Source: Acidimicrobiales bacterium (GTDB lineage Bacteria; Actinomycetota; Acidimicrobiia; Acidimicrobiales; DATDAH01). From it: a stretch of DNA of 64,000 nt. The notes beneath the pieces were generated by a model that was given only the letters and a program-made list of their open reading frames with translations, did not search any database and was not told the origin of the DNA. The translations under genes were made by a program, and so were the position numbers. Positions within the stretch are counted from its first letter, which is position 1. Every line of letters begins with the position of its first letter. The stretch covers positions 124,001-188,000 of the forward strand of contig JAEUJM010000011.1 in assembly GCA_016794585.1 (NCBI GenBank), in the 5' to 3' direction. This document shows, piece after piece, positions 56,090-63,734 of the stretch.

Positions 56090-56381
56090 CAACGCTTGGT
56101 CGTCTGAGGGCGCCGTCGCTGGCGAGATCTCGCTCATGGGTCCTCGCCGAGGTTGGTGCGATCGCGGCAGATGGGTACGAGGCCCTCGACGAGTACGAGG
56201 TGGTCGGGCATGGGTCAACTCCCGGGAGTCCGGTGAGATGGCCCTCCGAGCATCTCGCTGGTTCCGGTCGGGAGGACTGCGGCGGCGAACCTACCGGCTC
56301 GGGCTGCCCCGCTCAACGGGTGATTCGCGGGATCGTCCACCGGGTCGCACGGGCGGTCGGCGGCTGTGCTCTGATGAGATC
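56090..56381. other. Gap with no convincing gene
   Basis: One plus-strand frame across 56130-56290 reads protein-like (VGAIAADGYEALDEYEVVGH) but has no start signal and decays into Arg/Gly-rich sequence. It may be a remnant. No hairpin or promoter stands out apart from a weak TCTGAT 6 nt before the next GTG. Confidence 0.3.
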
Positions 56382-57167
56382 GTGCGCACCGACGGGCCCT
56401 CGCTGACGGCACGGATCGTGGCCGTGCACCGGGCCGAGCTCGACCGGCCGTCCACCCCCACGGGCGATCCCGACGGCGACGACCGCCTCTGCACCGACCT
56501 GATCGACGGGTTCGGCGACGCCCGCGACGAGGTGTTCGGCTGGGTGTCGGCCCGCACCCGGTTCTTCGACGCCGAGATCCTCGACGCGCTGGCCTGGGGC
56601 GTCCGCCAGGTGGTGATCCTCGGCGCCGGCTACGACGGCCGCGGCCTGCGGTTCCGCGCTCCGGGCGTGTCCTACTTCGAGGTGGACCACCCCAACACCC
56701 AGGCCGACAAGCGCGAGCGACTCGACCGCCTGGCCATCGACGGCGACGGCATCGTGTTCGCCCCGCACGACCTGGCCGCCGGCGGCCTGTCCCCGGCGCT
56801 CGCCGGCGCCGGCCACGACGCGTCCCGGCCAACGCTCTTCCTGGCCGAGGGCCTGCTGCGCTACCTGCCCGAGGCAACGGTCCAAGAGGTGTTCGGGGCG
56901 ACCCGTGAGCGGTCGGCGCCGGGCAGCGTCCTCGCCCTCACCTTCTCCACCCGGGAGGACGACGCCGCCGTCACCCACGAGACCGCCACCCGCGAGGCGC
57001 TCCTCGCCGACCTGGGCGAGACCGTCCTGACCCTGCCGCCACGGTCGACCGCCTTCCAGTGGATGGCCGACGCCGGTTGGCAGGGCGAGCTGGTCGAGGA
57101 CGTGCCCACCCCTGGCGGCGACGCCGGCGACGGACGCCTCCTCATCCGGGCCACGCCGATCGGCTGA
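56382..57167 (+). CDS. SAM-dependent methyltransferase of the leucine-carboxyl-methyltransferase-like (TIGR00027/PPM1) group
   Basis: 261 aa from GTG. DEVFGWVSARTRFFDAEILDALAWGVRQVVILGAGYDGRGLRFRAPGVSYFEVDHPNTQADKRERL combines the SAM-binding GAGYDGR with the EVDHP motif typical of this actinobacterial group; TLFLAEGLLRYLPEATVQEVF follows. Family members methylate carboxyl or polyketide-like acceptors; the acceptor is unknown. No better start is seen upstream, where the frame lacks coding character. Confidence 0.75.
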   Translation: MRTDGPSLTARIVAVHRAELDRPSTPTGDPDGDDRLCTDLIDGFGDARDEVFGWVSARTRFFDAEILDALAWGVRQVVILGAGYDGRGLRFRAPGVSYFEVDHPNTQADKRERLDRLAIDGDGIVFAPHDLAAGGLSPALAGAGHDASRPTLFLAEGLLRYLPEATVQEVFGATRERSAPGSVLALTFSTREDDAAVTHETATREALLADLGETVLTLPPRSTAFQWMADAGWQGELVEDVPTPGGDAGDGRLLIRATPIG

Positions 57168-57234
57168 GCGGCGGCGGCCTCGTGGTCGACGCCGACGGCG
57201 ACGCCGGCGTCAGGTCGGCGCCGGCGGAGACACC

Positions 57235-57335
57235 CTGGCCGAGTGGCGGCACGCACGCCACGTGGCCCAGGCGCCGTGCACCACACGACGAGCAGCGCCT
57301 GGAAGAGCACGCGGACGTCCCGGGCGAGCGACAGC
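57235..57335 (-). pseudogene. Decayed duplicate of the 3' end of the DoxX gene
   Basis: Read on the minus strand, LARDVRVLFQALLVVW followed, one frame over, by GAWATWRACR copies LARGVRLLFQPLLVVW ... GAWATWRACR at the end of the intact gene at 57377. The shift between the two parts is a single-nucleotide frame change plus a small deletion. It lies directly downstream of the intact copy, so the fragment probably came from a tandem duplication. Confidence 0.7.
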
Positions 57336-57376
57336 GACCCCGGTCGTCCTCGAAGTCCGGTCGGCGCCCGACCGGA

Positions 57377-57820
57377 TCAGGCCCGGCGGCAGGCCCGCCA
57401 CGTCGCCCAGGCGCCGGTGCACCACAGCGCCCACACGACGAGCAGGGGCTGGAACAGCAGGCGGACGCCGCGGGCGAGGTCCGAGTCGAGCCCGAAGGCG
57501 GCGTCGCCGTCGACGAACTGCGAGATGTTCCCCGGGAAGACGGCCACGAAGAAGGCGGCCACCACCCAGCCGACCAGTGCCCGGCGCCGGCGCAAGAACA
57601 GCAGCGCCGCGCCCAGGGCGATCTCGACGATGCCCGACAGCACCACGACGAGGTCGGCGTCGAGCGGCACCCAGTCGGGCACCTGGGCCTGGAAGGTGTC
57701 ACGCGACCAGAAGAGGTGCGCGAGGCCGGCGTAGGCGAGGGCGACGCCCAACAGCACCCGCGCCACCGTGCGAGCCGTCCCGGTCCCCTGCTCGTCGTCC
57801 GTTGCGGTCGTTGCGCTCAC
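57377..57820 (-). CDS. DoxX-like small membrane protein
   Basis: 147 aa with four hydrophobic helices: VARVLLGVALAYAGLAHLFW, DLVVVLSGIVEIALGAALLFL, LVGWVVAAFFVAVFPGNISQF and LLFQPLLVVWALWCTG. GLAHLFW and the glycine-rich second helix match the DoxX/DoxD group, membrane proteins linked to thiosulfate, quinone or redox stress. GTG start with GGAGGG 5 nt upstream. A broken copy of its tail follows downstream. Confidence 0.75.
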   Translation of the reverse strand: MSATTATDDEQGTGTARTVARVLLGVALAYAGLAHLFWSRDTFQAQVPDWVPLDADLVVVLSGIVEIALGAALLFLRRRRALVGWVVAAFFVAVFPGNISQFVDGDAAFGLDSDLARGVRLLFQPLLVVWALWCTGAWATWRACRRA

Positions 57821-57966
57821 GTCATCCCTCCGCCGGGCACGCTACGTCCCGAACGGGGCGCGCATCCTTGCTCCGGACGACGCTGGCGGCAGGAGTCCCC
57901 GTCGAACCGTGTCCCCAGAGCACTTCGATGACGGCGGCGTGGCTCTGCAGGTGGAGGGCTGGACCG

Positions 57967-58521
57967 TCACTGGTCGCTGAGGCTGCGGGCGCGGTCCAGG
58001 AGATCGGTGACCCCGAGCTCTGCCGCCCAATGGTCGAGGTAGTCCTCGTCCAGGGAGCCCTGCGCCATCGACAGGACGCCGACGACGTCCTCGATCTGGC
58101 GCTCCGAGCCGCCTGCCTTCGCCCACTCGAGCTTGGCCAGGACGGTGTCCTCGGCCGACGCGATGTAGGTCGCGAGGCCGAGGACCTCGACGGAGCGTCG
58201 TCGGGCGAACTCCTCCCGGCTGAAGGAGCGCTCCTTGCGAATGACGAGGTCGACCTTCCAGCCAGTCATCGTGTCGATCACGTTGAACTGCCCACGGTGG
58301 CGCAGGGCGTCCATGGCATCGTCCACGAAGTACCGATGACGGTCCAGGTGGTCGAGGAACCGGGTCAGCGAGCGCTCGTCGGGATCGATCACCAGGTCGA
58401 TGGCCTGGGTCGAGCGTGGCTCACCGTGGAAGCTGCTGGCCACGGAACCGGCCAGCATGTGCGGGATGGCGGCGTCGTCGAGGAGGGAGACCGTCGCTCG
58501 CAGCAGCTCGGCGGCGGTCAC
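57967..58521 (-). CDS. Nucleotidyltransferase-fold protein (AbiEii/DUF6036-like)
   Basis: 184 aa. IPHMLAGSVASSFHGEPRSTQAIDLVID matches the G-S ... D-x-D nucleotidyltransferase start, but the first catalytic acid position reads AIDL, so the pair is weakened; GWKVDLVIRKERSFSREEFARR supplies the third acid. Such proteins occur in AbiE-type toxin-antitoxin and related two-gene modules. It overlaps its small partner gene by 4 nt. Whether it is active is open. Confidence 0.65.
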   Translation of the reverse strand: MTAAELLRATVSLLDDAAIPHMLAGSVASSFHGEPRSTQAIDLVIDPDERSLTRFLDHLDRHRYFVDDAMDALRHRGQFNVIDTMTGWKVDLVIRKERSFSREEFARRRSVEVLGLATYIASAEDTVLAKLEWAKAGGSERQIEDVVGVLSMAQGSLDEDYLDHWAAELGVTDLLDRARSLSDQ

Positions 58522-58736
58522 CGGGTCAGTTCACGGTGGCCGAGGATGCGGTGCAGCTCCCTGAGGACCTCGTCGTCGGCGATGCCGGGTCGACGGGATC
58601 GGATCCCGGCGGTGGTCACGGCCATCATCTCGTCGCTCATCGACAAGGCGAGCTCGAGGCGTTCGGCCCGCGACATCGACCGGTAGATCTCGAGCTGGAC
58701 CGCTCGTGCCTCTGCACTCGTGTCGCGAGATCGCAC
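58518..58736 (-). CDS. Small partner protein of the nucleotidyltransferase
   Basis: 72 aa, helical: SAEARAVQLEIYRSMSRAERLELALSMSDEMMAVTTAGIRSRRPGIADDEVLRELHRILG. Proteins like this commonly precede AbiEii-like nucleotidyltransferases. Start GTG 58736 is chosen because TATCGT lies 7 nt upstream; a GTG at 58760 would add eight residues but lies upstream of that hexamer. The stop overlaps the next start (ATGA), so expression is coupled. Confidence 0.6.
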   Translation of the reverse strand: MRSRDTSAEARAVQLEIYRSMSRAERLELALSMSDEMMAVTTAGIRSRRPGIADDEVLRELHRILGHRELTR

Positions 58737-58743
58737 CAGGCCA

Positions 58744-58749
58744 ACGATA
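58744..58749 (-). promoter_or_regulatory. -10 hexamer TATCGT (minus), leaderless spacing
   Basis: Read on the minus strand, TATCGT is followed by 7 nt and the GTG at 58736. It decides the start of the small partner gene. Confidence 0.45.
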
Positions 58750-58798
58750 AGTGGGGGCACCGCCGCCGGCGTCCTCCCGAACCTGGGATGCTGACGCC

Positions 58799-59773
58799 AT
58801 GAGCGAGTTCGGCAACCAGACCACGACCGACGAGGTACTGGAGGGCGTCGACCTGACCGGCCGGCGCGTGCTGATCACCGGCGCCGCCGTCGGGCTGGGG
58901 CGCGAGACGGCCCGGACCATGGCCGCCCACGGCGCCGAGGTGACCGTCCTCGCCCGCAGCGCCGAGCGGGCGGCCGAGGGTGCGGCGGCGGTGGCGACGC
59001 TCGTCCCGGGGGCCAACGTGGGCGCCGGCGTCGTCGACCTCGGCAGCCTTGCGTCCATCAACGCCTTCGCCGACAGCTGGCTGGCGGACCATGACGCCTT
59101 CGACGTGCTCATCAACAACGCCGGCGTGATGGCCTGCCCGTTCGGCCACACCGCCGACGGCTTCGAGACCCAGTTCGGCACCAACCACCTGGGGCACTTC
59201 CTGCTGACGGCGCGGCTGGCGCCGGCGTTGCTGCGGGGCGACGCCCCCCGGGTGGTGACCCTCAGCTCGGCGGGCCACTCGCGCTGCGACGTCGACCTGG
59301 ACGACCCCAACTTCGAGCACACGCCGTATTCGGCGTGGGACGCCTACGGCCGGGCGAAGACCGCCAACGCCCTGTTCGCCCGTGAGCTCGCCCGCCGGGC
59401 CGGCGACCAGGGGCTGCTGTCGTACTCGGTGCACCCCGGCGCCATCATCACCGACCTCGGCCGCCACCTCACCGAGGACCTGATGAACGAGATGATGGAG
59501 ACCGCCAAGGAGCGGGCCGCCGAGCACGGCATCGAGGGCGGCATCATCTGGAAGTCCGTCGAGGCCGGCGCCGCCACCCAGACCTGGGCCGCCACCTCCA
59601 CCGACGCCGATCTCCTCGCCAACAACGGCGCCTACCTGGCCGACTGCGGCCTCGGCGTACTCGGCGCCAACCCGGGCGCCAACGGCTTCCTGCCCTACCT
59701 CCTCGACGACGCCAAGGCGGCGGCGCTCTGGGACCTCAGCGAGGAACTGGTCGGCACGACGTTCGAGGTGTGA
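58799..59773 (+). CDS. SDR family oxidoreductase (retinol-dehydrogenase/WW-oxidoreductase-like)
   Basis: 324 aa. LTGRRVLITGAAVGLGRETARTMAAHGAEVTVLAR gives the cofactor site with an arginine suggesting NADPH, LINNAGVMACPFG, NHLGHFLLT, VVTLSSAGH and the catalytic YGRAKTAN. The longer C-terminus (GGIIWKSVEAGAATQTWAATS) is typical of this extended group. Divergent from the nucleotidyltransferase pair; substrate unknown. Confidence 0.85.
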   Translation: MSEFGNQTTTDEVLEGVDLTGRRVLITGAAVGLGRETARTMAAHGAEVTVLARSAERAAEGAAAVATLVPGANVGAGVVDLGSLASINAFADSWLADHDAFDVLINNAGVMACPFGHTADGFETQFGTNHLGHFLLTARLAPALLRGDAPRVVTLSSAGHSRCDVDLDDPNFEHTPYSAWDAYGRAKTANALFARELARRAGDQGLLSYSVHPGAIITDLGRHLTEDLMNEMMETAKERAAEHGIEGGIIWKSVEAGAATQTWAATSTDADLLANNGAYLADCGLGVLGANPGANGFLPYLLDDAKAAALWDLSEELVGTTFEV

Positions 59774-59797
59774 GGGGCGGCGGCGGCGGTCTACCAG

Positions 59798-59866
59798 CGT
59801 CCGAATAGTAGGGTTTGCAGCGTCCGAATAGTAGGGTACTAACCGTCCAACTAGTACTGTTCGTTG
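59798..59866 (+). promoter_or_regulatory. Three tandem 23-bp repeats ending at a start codon
   Basis: CGTCCGAATAGTAGGGT at 59798 and 59821 and CGTCCAACTAGTACTGT at 59844, each exactly 23 bp from the next. Each copy carries a -10-like hexamer (TAGGGT, TAGGGT, TACTGT); the last (59855-59860) is 7 nt before the ATG at 59868. Iterated operator or stacked promoters for the ATPase gene. Confidence 0.65.
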
Positions 59867-59867
59867 C

Positions 59868-61139
59868 ATGAGCTACCAGGCGCGCATCGTGGATGGCGAG
59901 CTCGACGAGCTGCTTGCGGGTCTGCCCGCGGTCTCGTTGGAGGGTCCCCGGGCCGTTGGCAAGACCGAGACGGCGAAGCGTCGCGCGGCAACCATCTTCA
60001 GGCTCGACGACCCCGGGCAGCTCGAGATCCTCCGTGCCGCGCCGGACCGCCTGACATCAGGCGAGACCCCGGTGCTGATCGACGAATGGCAGCGCCTCCC
60101 GTCCTCGTGGGATCTGGTGCGCCGCGCCGTCGATCGCGACCCGGCACCGGCGCGGTTCCTGCTCACGGGTTCGGCAGCGCCAACGGAGGCGCCGGTCCAT
60201 TCCGGCGCGGGGCGGATCGTGACCGTGCGCATGCGGCCGATGTCGCTCGCCGAGCGCGGCATCGAGGCGCCGTCGGTGCGGCTGGGCGACCTCCTCAGCG
60301 GCTCACGACCGGCGGTGGCCGGGGCCACGACCGTCGGGTTGGCGGAGTACGCCGCGGAGATCACGGCGTCGGGATTCCCCGCCATCCGCCCACTGTCCGG
60401 TCGACTCCTCCGGTCCCAGCTCGACGGCTACCTCGATCGGATCGTCGAGCGCGACGTCGCCGACATCGGGCACCGGGTTCGGGATCGGGGCTCGCTTCGT
60501 CGATGGCTCACCGCCTACGCAGCGGCGTCCTCCACGACCGCCTCGTTCGAGACCATCCGGGACGCGGCGTCAGCGGGCGAGAACGACAAGCCGGCGAAGA
60601 CGACCACGGGCCCGTACCGGACCACCCTGGAGCAGCTCTGGATGATCGAGGACGTCCCGGCATGGGCACCCGCCCGGCATCGGCTGCGTCGTCTCGGTGT
60701 GTCGCCCGTCCACCAGCTGGCCGATCCGGCCCTCGCCGCCCGCCTCTTGGGCGTCGATGTCGACGCACTGCTCGAGGACCGACCGGCGGGGCCGCCGATG
60801 CCCCGCGACGGCACCTTGCTGGGAGCCCTGTTCGAGTCCCTCGTGACGCTCTCCGTCCGCACCTACGCCCAGGCCCACGAAGCGCACGTCCGCCACCTGC
60901 GCACCCGGGGCGGCGAGCACGAGGTCGACCTCATCATCGTGCGCGGCGATGGCCGCATCGTGGCCCTGGAGGTCAAGCTCGCGGCGACTGTTCGCGACCA
61001 GGACGTGCGCCATCTCCGGTGGCTCGCGGACACGATCGGCGACGATCTCCTCGATGCCGCCATCGTCACCACCGGCACCGAGGCATATCGGCGAGTCGAC
61101 GGCATCGCCGTGATCCCGGCGGCGCTGCTCGCCGCTTGA
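59868..61139 (+). CDS. AAA ATPase with DUF4143-type C-terminal domain
   Basis: 423 aa. Walker A GPRAVGKT (26-33), Walker B VLIDEWQRLP, sensor LLTGSAAP, and winged-helix-like middle part. The C-terminal domain contains HEVDLIIVRGDGRIVALEVKLA, a PD-(D/E)xK-like nuclease arrangement seen in DUF4143 proteins. Such ATPases are often horizontally acquired, of unknown role, and tied to defence or toxin-like functions. The promoter is a triple 23-bp repeat found nowhere else in the window. Confidence 0.8.
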   Translation: MSYQARIVDGELDELLAGLPAVSLEGPRAVGKTETAKRRAATIFRLDDPGQLEILRAAPDRLTSGETPVLIDEWQRLPSSWDLVRRAVDRDPAPARFLLTGSAAPTEAPVHSGAGRIVTVRMRPMSLAERGIEAPSVRLGDLLSGSRPAVAGATTVGLAEYAAEITASGFPAIRPLSGRLLRSQLDGYLDRIVERDVADIGHRVRDRGSLRRWLTAYAAASSTTASFETIRDAASAGENDKPAKTTTGPYRTTLEQLWMIEDVPAWAPARHRLRRLGVSPVHQLADPALAARLLGVDVDALLEDRPAGPPMPRDGTLLGALFESLVTLSVRTYAQAHEAHVRHLRTRGGEHEVDLIIVRGDGRIVALEVKLAATVRDQDVRHLRWLADTIGDDLLDAAIVTTGTEAYRRVDGIAVIPAALLAA

Positions 61140-61283
61140 TCAGCCGAGAGCGTCGACGAGCGCCGGTCAGCCAGAGCGGCGGTCTCCGGAGGACAGGGAC
61201 GAGCTCGCAGGCCCCTGCGGGAAGCGGGGAAGCGTCCCACCGTCACATTCGCTGCTCGTGGAGATGAGATCGCCGCTGCGCCT

Positions 61284-61289
61284 TAGGGT
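61284..61289 (+). promoter_or_regulatory. -10 hexamer TAGGGT, leaderless spacing
   Basis: TAGGGT ends 6 nt before the ATG at 61296 of the second dienelactone hydrolase gene. Confidence 0.55.
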
Positions 61290-61295
61290 TCGGCG

Positions 61296-61988
61296 ATGGC
61301 CGACGTCACGCCGCTGACCGTCCGGGAGCCCGACACGTCGCCGAAGGGCGGCGTCGTCGTGGTTCAGGAGGCGTTCGGGGTCAACGACCACATCGTCGAC
61401 GTCGCCGGCCGGTTCGCTGACGCCGGGTACCTCGCTGTCGTTCCGCACCTGTTCCACCGGTCGGGCGACCCCGTCCTGCCCTACGACGACCTGTCGCAGG
61501 TCGTCCCCCACTTCATGGCGCTCACCGCCGACGGCATCCTCACCGAGGTGGACGCCGCGCTCGCCCACCTGGCGGAGGCTGGAGTGCCGCAGGCGCAGTC
61601 CGGCGTCGTGGGCTTCTGCATGGGCGGGACGGTCTCGCTGGCGGTGGCGACCCGGCGTGACGTCGGTGCCGCCGTCACCTTCTACGGCGGCGGGCTCAGC
61701 AGCGGACGGTTCGGGTTCGACCCGCTGATCGAAGAGGCGCCCCGCCTGCGGGCGCCGTGGCTCGGGCTCTTCGGCGACCTCGACGAGGGCATCCCCGTCG
61801 ACGACGTCGAGCGCCTGCGGGCGGCCGCGGCCACGTCGGGACAGGCCGCCGAGGTCGTCCGCTACGCCGACGCCGGCCACGGCTTCCATTGCGACCAGCG
61901 GGAGAGCTACCACGAGCCCAGCGCCCACGACGCCTGGTCCCGCACGATCGCCTTCTTCGACGAGCACCTGGCGCCCGCCGGCGCCTGA
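61296..61988 (+). CDS. Dienelactone hydrolase family protein
   Basis: 230 aa. VVVVQEAFGVNDHIVDVAGRFADAGYLAVVPHLFHR, nucleophile cysteine in VVGFCMGGTVSLAV, and ADAGHGFHCDQRESYH with the histidine. It is related to the protein at 9717 but clearly a separate branch (HLFHRSGDP instead of LYRGELADP). An ester- or lactone-cleaving role is expected; no pathway genes adjoin. Confidence 0.85.
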   Translation: MADVTPLTVREPDTSPKGGVVVVQEAFGVNDHIVDVAGRFADAGYLAVVPHLFHRSGDPVLPYDDLSQVVPHFMALTADGILTEVDAALAHLAEAGVPQAQSGVVGFCMGGTVSLAVATRRDVGAAVTFYGGGLSSGRFGFDPLIEEAPRLRAPWLGLFGDLDEGIPVDDVERLRAAAATSGQAAEVVRYADAGHGFHCDQRESYHEPSAHDAWSRTIAFFDEHLAPAGA

Positions 61989-62236
61989 CCGCGGCGGCGG
62001 GTCGAGGCGCTGCCACCCTCGCCCCGCGCCGGGGTGGCGTCGAGGCCGCCGCCGGCCGGTGTGACCAGCAGACCGTGCCGTGCGAACTCCTTCTCCAGGC
62101 GCAGGTGGCGCCAGCCGCGGTCGGAGGGAAACGCCGACGGGTCGAGTCGCTGTCACACCGCCGGGCGTAGGGGCGGCGGTCGGGGCCACGGGGGCTCCGA
62201 TCCGGCGACCCCGCCGGCAACCCAGGAGGAACATCC
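61989..62236. other. 248-bp gap with a possible gene remnant on the minus strand
   Basis: On the minus strand a frame opening after a stop near 62160 reads DPSAFPSDRGWRHLRLEKEF and ARHGLLVTPAGGGLDATP with GC-ending codons, but has no start codon and runs on into the hydrolase gene. It may be the remains of a lost gene. AGGAGG at 62224 serves the next plus-strand gene. Confidence 0.3.
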
Positions 62237-62635
62237 GTGCCCGACATCGATCCCGACAGCAGCGAGGCCCGCTCACTCGGCCGACAGCTCGCCGACGAAG
62301 CCGACGCCTTCAACCACCGGATGGGGCAGTACCGCCTGCGCTTCGAGGCCACCCACTTCGGCCCCGGGTTCACCGAGGTCGAATGGCAGGAGGTGGCCGT
62401 GGTCGACGGGCGGCGCCTGGTGGCGACCTGCCCGCTCGACGGCCGCACCGCTCGCGCGGTGGTCGACCAGTCCGCCGCCGACGGCTCCTGGTCCGCCTAC
62501 GCCCTCGCCGGCGACTGGGCCGACGGCCCGGTCCATCGCCTCCGCAGCGCCGACGGCCAGTGGGAGGCGCAGAGCGTCGCCCTCGCCGCCGCCTGGGCTG
62601 TCCTCGACCCGGTGGCCTTCGAGAACGAGTCATAA
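62237..62635 (+). CDS. Hypothetical protein
   Basis: 132 aa, soluble. An N-terminal helix (ARSLGRQLADEADAFNHRM) is followed by a series of short strands (YRLRFEATHFGPGFTEVEWQEVAVVDGRRLVATCPLDGRTARAVVDQS ...) and a closing helix. I recognise no family. GTG start with AGGAGG 7 nt upstream, one of the better ribosome sites here, so it is likely a real gene with a leader. Confidence 0.55.
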   Translation: MPDIDPDSSEARSLGRQLADEADAFNHRMGQYRLRFEATHFGPGFTEVEWQEVAVVDGRRLVATCPLDGRTARAVVDQSAADGSWSAYALAGDWADGPVHRLRSADGQWEAQSVALAAAWAVLDPVAFENES

Positions 62636-62729
62636 CGGCGGGTCCGGGGGCGCAGCCGCGGCCATCGGCGTTGGGCCCGCATTCGGGCGTGTCATCGGCG
62701 GGGCGGCCGGACGCGCCGCCGTGACGTGG

Positions 62730-63734
62730 TCAGCCGAGCAGCTCGGCTCCCACGCCGCTGCGCTCGAGGCACCAGTCCCACAGGCGGGCCCGCTCATCGG
62801 GGGTGTCGGAGCGACGGGTGGCGGGCAGGCGGTGGATGGGGCGGGGGCGCCGGTCGAGCCAGAAGCGGCCCGACGTGTCCAGCGGCTCGCCCGTGTCGGC
62901 GGCGAGCCAGACGAGGGTGTCGGCGCCCTGCTCGGGCGTGCGCAGCAGTGGGCCGACGATGGTGCGGAAGCGGGGGAGCGAGCGCTCGACGCCCGGGGTG
63001 TCGGCCCAGCCGGGGTGCACGGCGTGGCACACCACGTTGCGGTCGGCGAGTCGCTCGGCCCACAGCTCGTTGAGAGTGACCTGCGCCCGCTTGGCCCGGG
63101 CGTACTGCTCGGTGCCGTTGTAGTGGTCGGCGTCCATCTCGAGGTGGTCGATGTCGAGCGCGGCGCTGTACATCCCGCCCGACGACATGGTCAGCACCCG
63201 AGAGGCGGCTGCTCCCGTGTTGTCCTCGCCGCCGCCGAGCCGGTCGAGCAGCCGGGCGGTGAGCAGGAAGGGCCCGACGACCTGGGCGGCGACGGTGCGC
63301 TCGATGCCATCGGAGTTGTCGTGCCGCTCGGCGTCGAGGGCACCGGCGTTGTGGACGAGCACGTCGACCCGGTCGTGGGCGCCGGCGATGGCGGCCGCGG
63401 CAGCCTCGACGGCGTCGAGCTCGGACAGGTCGGCGACCACCGACTCGACCCGCGCGTTGCCGGTGGCGTCGGCGACCTCGTCGCGCACCCGATCGGTCTT
63501 GGCGGCGTCACGGCCGACGAGCACGAGGGTGGCGCCGTTGGCCGCCATCTGCCGGGCGGCGGCGAGCCCGAGCCCCGAGGTGGCACCGGTGATGACGACG
63601 ACCTGGTCGCGCTGGTCGTACTCGTCGAGGCGCTTCCACCCCTCGGTGCAGGAGCGGACGTCGTACCCGAGCCGGGTGAAGCTGGGGGCGATGGGCCACT
63701 CGAGTGCGGCGTCGACCACGTCGGCGGCGTTCAC
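62730..63734 (-). CDS. SDR family oxidoreductase with N-terminal extension
   Basis: 334 aa from GTG. About 40 residues (AADVVDAALEWPIAPSFTRLGYDVRSC) precede the SDR core: VVVITGATSGLGLAAARQM, LVHNAGAL, VLTMSSGGM, catalytic YARAKRAQ and HPGWADTPGV. This N-extended form is common in actinobacteria. The GTG overlaps the stop of an upstream minus-strand gene (GTGA), so the two are translated together. Substrate unknown. Confidence 0.82.
   Translation of the reverse strand: MNAADVVDAALEWPIAPSFTRLGYDVRSCTEGWKRLDEYDQRDQVVVITGATSGLGLAAARQMAANGATLVLVGRDAAKTDRVRDEVADATGNARVESVVADLSELDAVEAAAAAIAGAHDRVDVLVHNAGALDAERHDNSDGIERTVAAQVVGPFLLTARLLDRLGGGEDNTGAAASRVLTMSSGGMYSAALDIDHLEMDADHYNGTEQYARAKRAQVTLNELWAERLADRNVVCHAVHPGWADTPGVERSLPRFRTIVGPLLRTPEQGADTLVWLAADTGEPLDTSGRFWLDRRPRPIHRLPATRRSDTPDERARLWDWCLERSGVGAELLG

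Noticed and set aside
59868-61139. Insertion sequence encoding a transposition ATPase
   Set aside because: The C-terminal DUF4143-type nuclease-like domain and lack of terminal inverted repeats or a transposase argue against an IS21-like IstB.
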